DNA of 64,000 nucleotides, from assembly GCF_003384725.1 (NCBI RefSeq), contig NZ_QNVV01000001.1:62001-126000 (forward strand), in the 5' to 3' direction. The notes below the pieces were generated by a model that did no database searches, was not told the DNA's origin, and saw only the letters and a list, made by a program, of their open reading frames with translations. Source of the stretch: Chryseobacterium pennipullorum (GTDB lineage Bacteria > Bacteroidota > Bacteroidia > Flavobacteriales > Weeksellaceae). Each line of letters begins with the position of its first letter. Within the stretch, counting starts at the first letter, position 1. Below are positions 45,223 through 54,004 of this stretch, piece after piece. Position numbers and translations under genes: made by a program.

Positions 45223-45720
45223 TTATTTGATAAAGAAGTTGTATCCAAGGTTAATAGCACCAACATTCCAGCTATAAGTACCCCATCCTACTTTTTGACG
45301 GTTGCTTATAGACTGGTATCCCAGGTACAATTCCCCTTTAGACATCTGGTACCCGAATTTTGGCTGAGCGTAGAATCCTCCGTCCATACCATCTTTGGTA
45401 GAAATTCCGTATCCTAAATCTAACCCTACAAAGATAGGAGCACCTGTAAATTTGTATTTACCAGACACCGCTACAGGAATAAATCCGAAATCATCAAAGT
45501 GATCTTTTCCGAAGAAATGAGAGTATCCTGTCGTCACTCCGAGGTCCAGACCTTTAGTGATATTCCACATATAAGCAGCATCTACTCCTAATGTAAATGA
45601 AGATACATCACTTGCATCAGATACAGGAACACCAATATGTCCACCAATTTTAAAACCTTCCTGAGCTTGAGCAGCACCTCCTAAAAGTGCAAAAGCACCT
45701 AGTACTAATAGTTTTTTCAT
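45223..45720 (-). CDS. small beta-barrel outer membrane protein, paralogue 4
   Basis: 165 residues. Signal peptide ends AAQAQ. The barrel strands are short (FKIGGHIGVPVSD, LGVTTGYSHFFGKD, FGYQMSKGELYLGYQSISN) and the end GAINLGYNFFIK is a typical C-terminal strand. Function unknown. A -7 element TAATTTTG lies at 45749-45756. Confidence 0.78.
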   Translation of the reverse strand: MKKLLVLGAFALLGGAAQAQEGFKIGGHIGVPVSDASDVSSFTLGVDAAYMWNITKGLDLGVTTGYSHFFGKDHFDDFGFIPVAVSGKYKFTGAPIFVGLDLGYGISTKDGMDGGFYAQPKFGYQMSKGELYLGYQSISNRQKVGWGTYSWNVGAINLGYNFFIK

Positions 45721-45748
45721 TTTTTTTAGTAGCTTTGAATTAAGGGCC

Positions 45749-45756
45749 CAAAATTA
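45749..45756 (-). promoter_or_regulatory. -7 element of the 45223 barrel gene
   Basis: Minus-strand TAATTTTG, 28 bases from the ATG. Confidence 0.45.
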
Positions 45757-45860
45757 CTAATAATTTTCATTATTCAGGCAAAGTCAATACGGTTATTCTC
45801 AGGTAACAAAAAAACCGGACAAATTGCCAGGTCCTTATCTTATTTATCTAATCAATACCA

Positions 45861-46523
45861 TTAGTTTCCTCCAAACTTGAAACCAACACCTACCTGGATA
45901 AAACTGTTAGTCAGCTTCTCGTTACCTTCAGCATGTTTGGCAAGGTTAGAAACACCAAGGTTATATCGTGCATCAAAAAATAATCCGTTCTCCAGTGCAT
46001 ACTCAGCGCCGATGAAAGGGGCAAGGTTTAAGGTATTCACCTGGTCTTTGATGTCCACTTCCTGGTCTGCGTCAAGCTCAAACAATGGCCCTAAACCAAA
46101 ATCAGCAGAGAGTTTTTCTTTTGCAGAAAGGATAAGACCGACACTTGCACCCGCCGAAACAGACAGTCCTTCCGTAATGAAATACTTAGCAGATACAGGA
46201 ATCAATAACGTATGAAAAGTCTGTTTTGCTTTAAAGTTCAGGAATGTAGTCGGGTCCTCAGGATCAGCAGCCTCTATATTTACCCTACCTCCCAGTGGAG
46301 AATATAAAAGCTCTCCCTGTAGGGCAAATTTGTCACTTAGCTTATACTCAGCGATTCCACCGATGTAAAAGGTATGCAGGGGATCAGAAGTCTCAGACTG
46401 ACCGTCACCTTTCGCTTTAAGAGTAGAGTATGAATATCCTGCTTTAGGACCGAATCGAAATTCCTGAGCATTCATGGAAATTCCCAATACAGCTACCGCT
46501 GCAACAAGTAAAAGTTTTTTCAT
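45861..46523 (-). CDS. porin-family beta-barrel protein, paralogue 5
   Basis: 220 residues, same length and layout as the 42748 gene: signal MKKLLLVAAVAVLGISMNAQ, EFRFGPKAGYSYSTLK, GELLYSPLGGRVNIE, and the end SFIQVGVGFKFGGN. Likely a duplicate of that gene. -7 element TAGATTTG at 46546-46553. Confidence 0.82.
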   Translation of the reverse strand: MKKLLLVAAVAVLGISMNAQEFRFGPKAGYSYSTLKAKGDGQSETSDPLHTFYIGGIAEYKLSDKFALQGELLYSPLGGRVNIEAADPEDPTTFLNFKAKQTFHTLLIPVSAKYFITEGLSVSAGASVGLILSAKEKLSADFGLGPLFELDADQEVDIKDQVNTLNLAPFIGAEYALENGLFFDARYNLGVSNLAKHAEGNEKLTNSFIQVGVGFKFGGN

Positions 46524-46545
46524 TGTTAATTAGTTTTAAGGATTG

Positions 46546-46553
46546 CAAATCTA
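46546..46553 (-). promoter_or_regulatory. -7 element of the 45861 barrel gene
   Basis: Minus-strand TAGATTTG, 22 bases from the ATG. Confidence 0.45.
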
Positions 46554-46632
46554 ATTATTTTTTTCAGATCTCCAAATGTTAATAAAACAATTAAGGTTAA
46601 TGAAAGGTTAACAGAACTTTTACCGTTGTATT

Positions 46633-47592
46633 TTAATCATTTCTCAGTCTTTGCTCCTCATCGTTATAGGCCAGGATAATCTTTCTTACAACAGGATGCC
46701 TTACGACATCTTCTTCTGTAAGGTGTACAAATCCGATCTCCTTCACTCCGTTCAGAATTCTCATGGCTTCTTTCAATCCGGACTGTTGGTTTTTCGGAAG
46801 GTCAATCTGGCTGGGATCTCCCGTAATGATAAACTTGGCATTCATTCCCATTCTGGTCAGGAACATTTTCATCTGGGCATGCGTGGTATTCTGTGCTTCA
46901 TCAAGAATTACAAATGCATCATCCAGCGTACGTCCTCTCATAAAAGCCAGCGGTGCCACTTCAATTACTTTTTTCTCCATAAACCCCTCCAGCTTCTCAT
47001 GTGGAATCATATCACGCAATGCATCGTATAGAGGCTGTAAATACGGATCCAGCTTTTCTTTTAGGTCACCTGGTAAAAACCCAAGACTCTCCCCTGCTTC
47101 TACTGCCGGTCTTGTAAGGATAATTCTTTTGACCTCCTTATCCCTCAATGCTCTTGCTGCCAATGCCACACTGGTATACGTCTTACCGGTTCCTGCTGGT
47201 CCGATGGCAAAAACCATGTCTTTTTTCTCAGTCTCTTTTACCAGTTTTTTAAGATTGGTAGTTTTGGCTTTGATGATCTTACCATTGACTCCTTTTACAA
47301 TAATATCCTGGTCAAAGATCAGCTGCTTTTCGCTTTCGTCTTTAATATTGAGAATATTTTCAACATCTTTCAGCCCTATTGAGTTGTTTTTAGAGATAAA
47401 ACTTACAATATCATTCAGTTTTTGTTTCAGTATATCCAAAGCTTCCTGATTTCCCATGGCAAAGATAAAATGATCTCTTCCTGTAATTTTAATGGTTGGG
47501 AAACTTGATTTTATTAAGTTGAAATATTGGTTATTAACTCCATAGAAGATTTTCGCATCGATATCTTCCAGATCATATGTCAATTCAAACAT
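46633..47592 (-). CDS. PhoH-family ATPase
   Basis: 319 residues. N-terminal KH-like part (about 1-100), then Walker A FAIGPAGTGKTYTSVALAA (about 131-149) and GESLGFLPGDLKEKLDPYL, with DEAQNTTHAQMKMFLTRMG (Walker B region) and TGDPSQIDLP (sensor). PhoH proteins are thought to act in RNA metabolism. Divergent from the 47725 gene. Confidence 0.92.
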   Translation of the reverse strand: MFELTYDLEDIDAKIFYGVNNQYFNLIKSSFPTIKITGRDHFIFAMGNQEALDILKQKLNDIVSFISKNNSIGLKDVENILNIKDESEKQLIFDQDIIVKGVNGKIIKAKTTNLKKLVKETEKKDMVFAIGPAGTGKTYTSVALAARALRDKEVKRIILTRPAVEAGESLGFLPGDLKEKLDPYLQPLYDALRDMIPHEKLEGFMEKKVIEVAPLAFMRGRTLDDAFVILDEAQNTTHAQMKMFLTRMGMNAKFIITGDPSQIDLPKNQQSGLKEAMRILNGVKEIGFVHLTEEDVVRHPVVRKIILAYNDEEQRLRND

Positions 47593-47689
47593 GCAGTATT
47601 TTTATTTTTAGATTTTAAAATTAAAGCTTTTTTTCAAATTTATATCAAATTCTTTTCAACAATATTTCGGGCTTTCTTTTTATTTTAAA

Positions 47690-47697
47690 TAACTTTG
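47690..47697 (+). promoter_or_regulatory. -7 element that decides the start of the SAM hydrolase-like gene
   Basis: TAACTTTG ends at 47697 and overlaps a possible TTG start at 47695, so the ATG at 47725 is the start. Confidence 0.55.
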
Positions 47698-47724
47698 CAA
47701 TACCAGACTATTCTAAAATTGCTC

Positions 47725-48552
47725 ATGTCAATTATTACCCTTACTTCGGATTTCGGAAATTTAGATTACAGAGTTGCCGCTGTGAAAGGTAAAATTCTGT
47801 CTCTAAATCCTGAGGTTAATATTATTGATATAACCCACGATATCCAGGCATTCAATCTGATACAAACCTCGTACATCGTACGAAATGCTTATAAATATTT
47901 TCCAAAAGGCAGCATCCACATTCTTTCTGTGGACAGCTTTTACCATAGATCAAGAAAAAACATCCTTTACAAGGCAGACGGATCTTATTTTCTGGCAGCA
48001 GACAACGGCCTTCTTAGCCTTATATTTTTCGATATAAAGCCTGAAGCGATCTATGAGCTGACGCTGAATAACAGATTTGATGATATTATCGACTTTACTT
48101 CGACCGATATTTTTGTACCCGCAGCAGTACACCTCGCCAATGGTGGGCTTCCCGAAGTGATCGGAAGAAAAATAGATTCTGCGAAACAACTGATGTTCCC
48201 TAGAGCGGTGTATAATGAGTCTGAAGGCATGATCATTGGGGAAGTTACCTATATTGATAATTTCGGAAATATAATTTCAAATATCAATAAAGATTTTTTC
48301 GAGAATATCAGCAAAGGATACAATGGATTCACCATAAAATTCAGAAACCTGAGCCTTTCCAGGATATTTTCAAGCCATACCGAAGTGGTTTCGGATTGGG
48401 AAAGGGAAACGGAATACCACGGTCAGTCTGCAGCTATTTTCAATGACGGCCAGCAGCTGGAACTTACGATCTATAAAGGAAGCAAGAAAAACGGCGCTAA
48501 AAGCCTGTTTGGCTTGAACGTAGGCGAAAATATCTATATTGAATTCAGCTAA
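47725..48552 (+). CDS. SAM hydroxide adenosyltransferase (DUF62/chlorinase-fluorinase fold)
   Basis: 275 residues from the ATG at 47725. Opening SIITLTSDFGNLDYRVAAVK is the conserved N-terminus of the family related to fluorinase and chlorinase; characterised bacterial members hydrolyse S-adenosylmethionine to adenosine and methionine. SVDSFYHR, AADNGLLS and FVPAAVHLANG are also typical. The physiological purpose is unclear. Confidence 0.85.
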   Translation: MSIITLTSDFGNLDYRVAAVKGKILSLNPEVNIIDITHDIQAFNLIQTSYIVRNAYKYFPKGSIHILSVDSFYHRSRKNILYKADGSYFLAADNGLLSLIFFDIKPEAIYELTLNNRFDDIIDFTSTDIFVPAAVHLANGGLPEVIGRKIDSAKQLMFPRAVYNESEGMIIGEVTYIDNFGNIISNINKDFFENISKGYNGFTIKFRNLSLSRIFSSHTEVVSDWERETEYHGQSAAIFNDGQQLELTIYKGSKKNGAKSLFGLNVGENIYIEFS

Positions 48553-48587
48553 AATTATATATTTCATAAAAAAACCGATTTTTTTTA

Positions 48588-48595
48588 TATATTTG
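48588..48595 (+). promoter_or_regulatory. -7 element of the E2 gene
   Basis: TATATTTG, 20 bases before the ATG at 48616. Confidence 0.5.
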
Positions 48596-48615
48596 TCAAA
48601 ATCTAAAAATCAAAA

Positions 48616-49923
48616 ATGGCAGAATACAAATTATTGCTTCCTTCCATGGGAGAAGGGGTTATGGAAGCGACAATTATCACTTGGTTATTCAATGAGGGTG
48701 ATAACGTAAAAGAAGATGACTCTGTGGTAGAAATTGCAACAGATAAAGTAGATTCAGACGTTCCGACACCAGTTTCGGGGAAAATCGTGAAAATTTTAAA
48801 GCAAAAAGATGAAGTTGCAAAAGTAGGTGAGGCCATTGCTATTTTAGAAATCGAAGGAGAAGGCACCGCTTCTGAAGAAGTAAAAACTGAAGCTCCGGCA
48901 GCAACCACTCCGGATGCCGATACTTTGAAAACAATTGAGCAGCCATTGCAGCCTGCTGCTTCAACCGTAGAATTTTCCGGAGATCTTTATCTTTCTCCAC
49001 TTGTAAAATCCATCGCACAACAGGAAAAAATTTCTGAAACCGAGCTGAAATCCATCAAGGGAAGTGGTTTGGAAGGAAGAATTACCAAAGAAGATATATT
49101 GGCCTACGTTTCCAACAGAGGAAGCCAGCCCGTTCAGCAGACAGCTCCGGTACAGGCAGCTTCTACTCCACAACCGGCACCATCTGCTCCGGCAGCGACA
49201 ATTCCGGTAAGTGCAGGTGATGAGATCATTCCAATGGACAGAATGAGAAAGATCATTGCTGAAAACATGGTAAAAGCAAAACAAATTGCTCCACACGTGA
49301 CTTCTTTCATTGAAACAGACGTTACCAACGTTGTAAAATGGAGAAATAAAAACAAAGCGGTTTTCGAAAAACGTGAAGGTGAAAAACTTACTTTCATGCC
49401 GATTTTCGTCAAAGCTGTTGTGAAAGCAATCCAGGATTTCCCAATGATCAACGTTTCTATCAATGGTGAAAATATCATCAAGAAGAAAAATATCAACATT
49501 GGTATGGCCACTGCCCTTCCGGACGGAAACCTTATTGTTCCTGTCATCAAAAATGCTGATCAGCTCTCTCTTTCCGGTCTTGCAAAAGCAATTAATGACC
49601 TGGCTTACAGAGCAAGAAACAAAAAATTAAGACCTGAAGACACTCAGGGAGCAACATATACCATTTCCAACGTAGGAAGCTTCGGAAACCTGATGGGTAC
49701 ACCGATTATTCCTCAGCCTCAGGTAGCCATTTTAGCAATCGGAGCTATTGTTAAAAAGCCTGCAGTTCTTGAAACGGCTGATGGTGATGTGATCGCGATC
49801 AGAAACTTAATGTTCATGTCTCACTCTTATGACCACAGGGTGGTAGACGGATCTTTAGGCGGAATGATGCTGAAGCATGTTCACGATTATCTTGAAAACT
49901 GGGATCTGAATACAGAAATCTAA
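48616..49923 (+). CDS. dihydrolipoamide acyltransferase (E2), 2-oxoacid dehydrogenase
   Basis: 435 residues. Lipoyl domain 1-80 with the lipoyl lysine K44 in EIATDKVDSD; peripheral subunit-binding domain about 121-161 (LSPLVKSIAQQEKISETELK, GRITKEDILAYV); an Ala/Pro/Gln linker; catalytic domain with SHSYDHRVVDG near the C-terminus, whose His is the catalytic base. The branched-chain alpha-keto acid or a similar complex is most likely; there are no E1 or E3 genes beside it. Monocistronic with promoter and terminator. Confidence 0.88.
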   Translation: MAEYKLLLPSMGEGVMEATIITWLFNEGDNVKEDDSVVEIATDKVDSDVPTPVSGKIVKILKQKDEVAKVGEAIAILEIEGEGTASEEVKTEAPAATTPDADTLKTIEQPLQPAASTVEFSGDLYLSPLVKSIAQQEKISETELKSIKGSGLEGRITKEDILAYVSNRGSQPVQQTAPVQAASTPQPAPSAPAATIPVSAGDEIIPMDRMRKIIAENMVKAKQIAPHVTSFIETDVTNVVKWRNKNKAVFEKREGEKLTFMPIFVKAVVKAIQDFPMINVSINGENIIKKKNINIGMATALPDGNLIVPVIKNADQLSLSGLAKAINDLAYRARNKKLRPEDTQGATYTISNVGSFGNLMGTPIIPQPQVAILAIGAIVKKPAVLETADGDVIAIRNLMFMSHSYDHRVVDGSLGGMMLKHVHDYLENWDLNTEI

Positions 49924-49968
49924 GAAATAGGTAACGGGCAAAACTATTTTTTGCCGGTTCCAATACAA

Positions 49969-49991
49969 AGCCTTCGATTGATTCGAAGGCT
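49969..49991 (+). terminator. terminator of the E2 gene
   Basis: Perfect 9-bp stem (AGCCTTCGA/TCGAAGGCT), 5-base loop, then seven T. Confidence 0.88.
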
Positions 49992-49997
49992 TTTTTA

Positions 49998-50338
49998 TTG
50001 AAAAAATGTAATTATTACTGTATACACAGGAGATTTGTCAACGATACAACAGAACATGACTTCCTTATGACAGAGGTACATCAATTAAATAAGCTGCATT
50101 TGTGACAAAAAAAATCAACAAAATAGAAATCTCCTTAATGACATTGAAAAATCAGATTCGTTATACAAACCTAAAAAAAGCGATTTTTATTTTACAAATA
50201 ATTTAAAATATATAGTTTTTCATGTAAAAACATCAATTCTAGATCATCTATTTTAGATTATATGGACTTTTTTGGAAGTTTAAGTTATTAGTATTACATT
50301 TAAAAACAATTAACGTTTAAACTTTTCCCAACACACAA
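49998..50338. other. AT-rich intergenic DNA, no gene seen
   Basis: Nothing recognisable between the E2 terminator and the ClC start codon; no promoter of standard form either. Confidence 0.4.
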
Positions 50339-51688
50339 ATGCTGAAAATCTTTATTCTTCTACGCAAATCCATCAAAAACTCCTTTGACAATATCCGGAA
50401 TGAACAGCTGAAGTACAATCTTCTTCAGGCTATTCCCTTTTGGATAGGGTCTGTGATCACAGGCTTTTTTGCCGTTATGTATGCCCAGATCTTCGCGTGG
50501 GGTGAAAACCTGATGATTTTTATCCTCAACTGGCATGCCTGGATGATCTTTATTATTGCGCCCATAGGATTTGTCCTCTCGTGGTGGTTGGTCAAGGAAT
50601 TTGCTCCCAATGCCAAAGGAAGCGGTATTCCGCAAGTAATGGCCGCTGTAGAGCTGGCCAACCCCAAGGAACACAAAATGATAAGAAGCCTCCTGAGTCT
50701 TAAGATTATTATTTTTAAAATCATTTCCTCCGTCATACTGGTTATCGGAGGTGGCGCTGTAGGTCGCGAGGGTCCCACCATTCAAATTGCCGGCTCTGTT
50801 TTCAGAAAGGTCAATGAGTATCTACCGGAATGGTGGCCGAAAATCTCCAAGAAAAATATGATCATGACCGGAGCAGCTGCAGGACTTGCGGCCGCCTTCA
50901 ATACTCCCCTGGGAGGAATTGTATTTGCTGTCGAAGAACTTTCAAAGACGCATATCAATTATTTTAAAACCGCTTTATTTACCGCTGTTATTATTGCAGG
51001 CTTAACTGCTCAGACGTTGGCCGGATCGTACTTATACCTTGGTTATCCCAAAACAAATGATGTTTCTTTAATGGTCATGTTTCCCATTATCCTTGTCGCT
51101 GCTACGGCCGGGATCCTTGCAAGCCAGCTTTCTGTGATCATGCTGAAGATCAGTGCATGGAAAAAGAAAAGACTAAAAACAGATAAAGCCAACATCATAT
51201 TCCTGGTTGTATGTGCGCTGATCATTGCTTCGATTGCTTACTTTATCAATCGGGAAATCCTCGGCTCCGGAAAAGAGATTATGGAACGCGTTCTCTTTAC
51301 TAAGAATAAGCATGAAGACTGGTATGTTCCTATTTTAAGAATGCTGGGCCCTGCCCTGTCATTTACTTCGGGAGGCGCAGGCGGGATCTTTGCACCGGCA
51401 CTTACGGCAGGGGCAAGTATTGGATCTGTCATTTCCGGAGCGATCCACTTAACCCCCCATGAAACGAATGTTGTGATTCTTGGCGGCATGGTTGCATTTC
51501 TTACCGGTATTACCAGAGCACCATTTACATCAGCAATTATTGTATTGGAAATGACCGACAGGCACTCACTGATCTTTCACCTTATGCTTGCCGGTATGGT
51601 TTCTTCTATTGCTTCGATCTTAGTAAGCAGACATTCTTTATATGATGTACTGAAAATCAACTTCTTAACAGAAATAAGAAAAAACTAA
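50339..51688 (+). CDS. ClC-family chloride/proton exchanger
   Basis: 449 residues, 10-12 membrane helices. Signature motifs: GSGIP at 94-98, GREGP at 142-146 with the gating glutamate E144, and GGIFAPAL further on. FAVEELSKTH carries E200 at the position of the internal proton glutamate, so it should be an H+/Cl- exchanger and not a channel. No CBS domains. The next gene begins 11 bases after its stop. Confidence 0.92.
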   Translation: MLKIFILLRKSIKNSFDNIRNEQLKYNLLQAIPFWIGSVITGFFAVMYAQIFAWGENLMIFILNWHAWMIFIIAPIGFVLSWWLVKEFAPNAKGSGIPQVMAAVELANPKEHKMIRSLLSLKIIIFKIISSVILVIGGGAVGREGPTIQIAGSVFRKVNEYLPEWWPKISKKNMIMTGAAAGLAAAFNTPLGGIVFAVEELSKTHINYFKTALFTAVIIAGLTAQTLAGSYLYLGYPKTNDVSLMVMFPIILVAATAGILASQLSVIMLKISAWKKKRLKTDKANIIFLVVCALIIASIAYFINREILGSGKEIMERVLFTKNKHEDWYVPILRMLGPALSFTSGGAGGIFAPALTAGASIGSVISGAIHLTPHETNVVILGGMVAFLTGITRAPFTSAIIVLEMTDRHSLIFHLMLAGMVSSIASILVSRHSLYDVLKINFLTEIRKN

Positions 51689-51699
51689 AACTAAAAACT

Positions 51700-52458
51700 A
51701 TGTCACTAAACAAACCATTTAAGAAAATAATTAGGCCATTTATTGATGATAATTATTTACGATCAATTGGAAACACTTACTTATTAGACTCAGATTATTC
51801 AAATGAAAGAATAAGCTCAATTAGAGCATTTCATCTAATAGTACAGGATTATCTCGACATTCTTGATTATATTGAACCTAATGACAGTAATAAAAAAGTA
51901 TATTCTCACAGAATATATGAATTATTTCTAAGAACTTGTACTGAATTCGAATCTAATTGTAAATCTATATTAAGTTCAAACCAATTCTCAAAAGCTCCCC
52001 GAGATTGGAATATTACAGATTATTTTAAAATAAATAAAGCTTCAAAATTACATGAGTATAAAGTTCAATTAGATATTTGGGGATCTACATCCAAGCTTTT
52101 AGATCCTTTTCAAGAATGGAACTCAGCTACATATGTTTCACTACCTTGGTATAAGGCATATAATAATGTAAAACACAATAGAAATAATAATTTTCATGAT
52201 GCGAGTTTAGAAAATTTAACACTAGCATTATCTGGCTTATTTACAATACTATTTTCTCAATATTTTTCATTTTCTTTTGATCCATTTCAACTGAATACAT
52301 CTTTTACTGAAGACCAAGGCTTTCTAAGCACTTCAAAAAATATTTTTAAAATTCAATTACCAACCACATGGATTAATAGTGAAAAATATGATTTTGATTG
52401 GAATACCTTAAAATCTACGGCTGATAAATTTGATAACTTTAATTTTGATGCAATTTAA
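51700..52458 (+). CDS. AT-rich orphan protein, possibly HEPN-like
   Basis: 252 residues, no signal peptide, mostly helical. Base composition is clearly more AT-rich than the neighbours, with many Asn, Ile and Lys codons ending in A or T, which suggests transfer. WYKAYNNVKHNRNNNF at about 148-163 resembles a helical motif of HEPN-like proteins; no catalytic Rx4-6H of RNase HEPNs can be assured. It may be co-transcribed with the ClC gene (11-base gap). I do not recognise a named family. Confidence 0.6.
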   Translation: MSLNKPFKKIIRPFIDDNYLRSIGNTYLLDSDYSNERISSIRAFHLIVQDYLDILDYIEPNDSNKKVYSHRIYELFLRTCTEFESNCKSILSSNQFSKAPRDWNITDYFKINKASKLHEYKVQLDIWGSTSKLLDPFQEWNSATYVSLPWYKAYNNVKHNRNNNFHDASLENLTLALSGLFTILFSQYFSFSFDPFQLNTSFTEDQGFLSTSKNIFKIQLPTTWINSEKYDFDWNTLKSTADKFDNFNFDAI

Positions 52459-52524
52459 AAATACTTAATATGGGATAAAAACTCATGATCTTACAAAAGA
52501 ATAATATTAGTTCCACCACTACGC

Positions 52525-52555
52525 TTGTATATAACAAATATATTTTATACTTTTG
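52525..52555 (+). promoter_or_regulatory. promoter of the rpsF-rpsR-rplI operon
   Basis: TTG at 52525-52527, 20-base spacer, TACTTTTG at 52548-52555, 34 bases before the rpsF ATG. Confidence 0.7.
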
Positions 52556-52589
52556 CACCTCGAAATAATTAATAAATTCATTTAACATT

Positions 52590-52931
52590 ATGAACAATTA
52601 CGAAACTGTTTTCATTTTAACTCCCGTTCTATCTGAGTCACAGGTAGAGGAAGCAGTGAACAAGTATGTAGATCTTATCAAAGAAAAGAACTGCGAAATC
52701 GTTGCTAGAGAAAATTGGGGACTTAAAAAATTAGCTTACCCTATCCAATTGAAAAAGAATGGGTTCTACACTTTAATCGAGTTTAAAGGTGAAGGTACTG
52801 TAGTAGCTGACTTAGAATTAGCATTTAAGCGTGACGAGAGAGTAATCCGTTACCTTACTACAAAACTTGACAAGCATGCTATTGAGTACGCTGTAACGAG
52901 AAGAGCTAAAGTAAAAGCAGCTAAAGCTTAA
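52590..52931 (+). CDS. rpsF: ribosomal protein bS6
   Basis: 113 residues. [20 protein letters not shown] and [16 protein letters not shown] are typical. Forms a dimer with bS18 in the small subunit platform; it lies directly before rpsR, the standard order. Confidence 0.96.
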   Translation: MNNYETVFILTPVLSESQVEEAVNKYVDLIKEKNCEIVARENWGLKKLAYPIQLKKNGFYTLIEFKGEGTVVADLELAFKRDERVIRYLTTKLDKHAIEYAVTRRAKVKAAKA

Positions 52932-52963
52932 TTATTAACCCTATTTTTTAAAAAAGACAAGAC

Positions 52964-53266
52964 ATGGCAATAGATGAAATGGCTAAACAAGCCTCAGCTG
53001 GAGGAGAATCAGAAGTAAAATTCCTTACTCCACTTGATATCAATACAAAATCTGAAAAGAAATATTGTAGATTCAAAAAATACGGAATTAAGCACGTTGA
53101 TTACAAAGATGCTGATTTCTTATTACAGTTTGTAAACGAGCAAGGTAAAATCTTACCAAGAAGATACACTGGAACTTCTTTAAAATACCAAAGAAAAGTT
53201 TCTGCTGCTATCAAAAGAGCAAGACACCTTTCTTTACTACCTTACGTAGCTGACTTATTGAAATAA
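52964..53266 (+). CDS. rpsR: ribosomal protein bS18
   Basis: 100 residues, with a slightly long N-terminus. [20 protein letters not shown] and [20 protein letters not shown] are family hallmarks. Partner of bS6. A strong hairpin follows at 53281-53306. Confidence 0.96.
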   Translation: MAIDEMAKQASAGGESEVKFLTPLDINTKSEKKYCRFKKYGIKHVDYKDADFLLQFVNEQGKILPRRYTGTSLKYQRKVSAAIKRARHLSLLPYVADLLK

Positions 53267-53280
53267 GACAAAAAATAAAT

Positions 53281-53306
53281 AAAAGAAGAGGGCAACCTCT
53301 TCTTTT
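53281..53306 (+). terminator. GNRA-loop hairpin between rpsR and rplI
   Basis: Perfect 11-bp stem AAAAGAAGAGG/CCTCTTCTTTT closed by a GCAA tetraloop, with no further T run. Probably a partial terminator or RNA-processing site that lowers rplI relative to rpsF-rpsR. Confidence 0.55.
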
Positions 53307-53377
53307 GTTGCTGAATAAATAAAATTAATTCTAACGATTTTTAGATGAAAGGAAAGAAATAATTTCTAAGACATCCG

Positions 53378-53409
53378 TCTTTTTTCTTTTTTCTTTTTTC
53401 TTTTCTCTA
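53378..53409 (+). repeat. CTTTTTT repeat before rplI
   Basis: Three heptamers of CTTTTTT followed by CTTTTCTCT, 23 bases upstream of the rplI ATG. Pyrimidine tracts like this can slip. Confidence 0.7.
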
Positions 53410-53431
53410 AAACTAAAAACGGACAACAACA

Positions 53432-53935
53432 ATGGATATCATCCTAAAACAAGACGTAGAAAACTTAGGACTTGAGTTTGATACAGTAAGCGTAAAGCCA
53501 GGTTATGCTAGAAACTTTTTACTTCCTCAAGGAATTGCACTTTTAGCTACACCTAAAAACAAAGCAGCTCTTGAAGCTACTTTAGAAGCTAGAAAAGAAG
53601 AAGAAGCTAAATTAATCGCTGCTGCTAACGCGGTAGTTGATCAATTAAAGAAAACTTCTATCACCATCCCTGCAAAAGTAGGTTCTGGTGATAAACTATT
53701 CGGATCTATCAACAATGCAGATCTTTCTGATGCTCTTGCTAAAGCTGGAGTTTCTGTAGAGAAGAAATACATTAAAATTCCAGGGAACACAATCAAGAGA
53801 ACTGGTAAAGTAACAGCAAACATCAGATTACACAGAAACGTTGAGTACAATTTCGAATTCGATATCGTATCTGACGCTCCAGTTGTAGCTGCCCCTGCTG
53901 CTAAGAAAGAAGAAGTTAAATCCGAAGAAGCTTAA
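53432..53935 (+). CDS. rplI: ribosomal protein bL9
   Basis: 167 residues. MDIILKQDVENLGLEFDTVSVKPGYARNFLLPQ is the N-terminal RNA-binding domain; the long helix and C-terminal domain follow. Short acidic tail KKEEVKSEEA at the end. Confidence 0.96.
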   Translation: MDIILKQDVENLGLEFDTVSVKPGYARNFLLPQGIALLATPKNKAALEATLEARKEEEAKLIAAANAVVDQLKKTSITIPAKVGSGDKLFGSINNADLSDALAKAGVSVEKKYIKIPGNTIKRTGKVTANIRLHRNVEYNFEFDIVSDAPVVAAPAAKKEEVKSEEA

Positions 53936-53969
53936 TTAATAAGCGACTGAGAATTTCTCTCCATACAAC

Positions 53970-54000
53970 ACCACTTCATGTATTTGAAGTGGTTTTTTTT
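53970..54000 (+). terminator. terminator of the rpsF-rpsR-rplI operon
   Basis: Perfect 9-bp stem (ACCACTTCA/TGAAGTGGT), 6-base loop, then eight T. Confidence 0.9.
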
Positions 54001-54004
54001 GTAC

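Noticed and set aside
47695-47724. TTG start of the SAM hydroxide adenosyltransferase
   Set aside because: It overlaps the -7 promoter element; the ATG at 47725 begins the family-conserved N-terminus.
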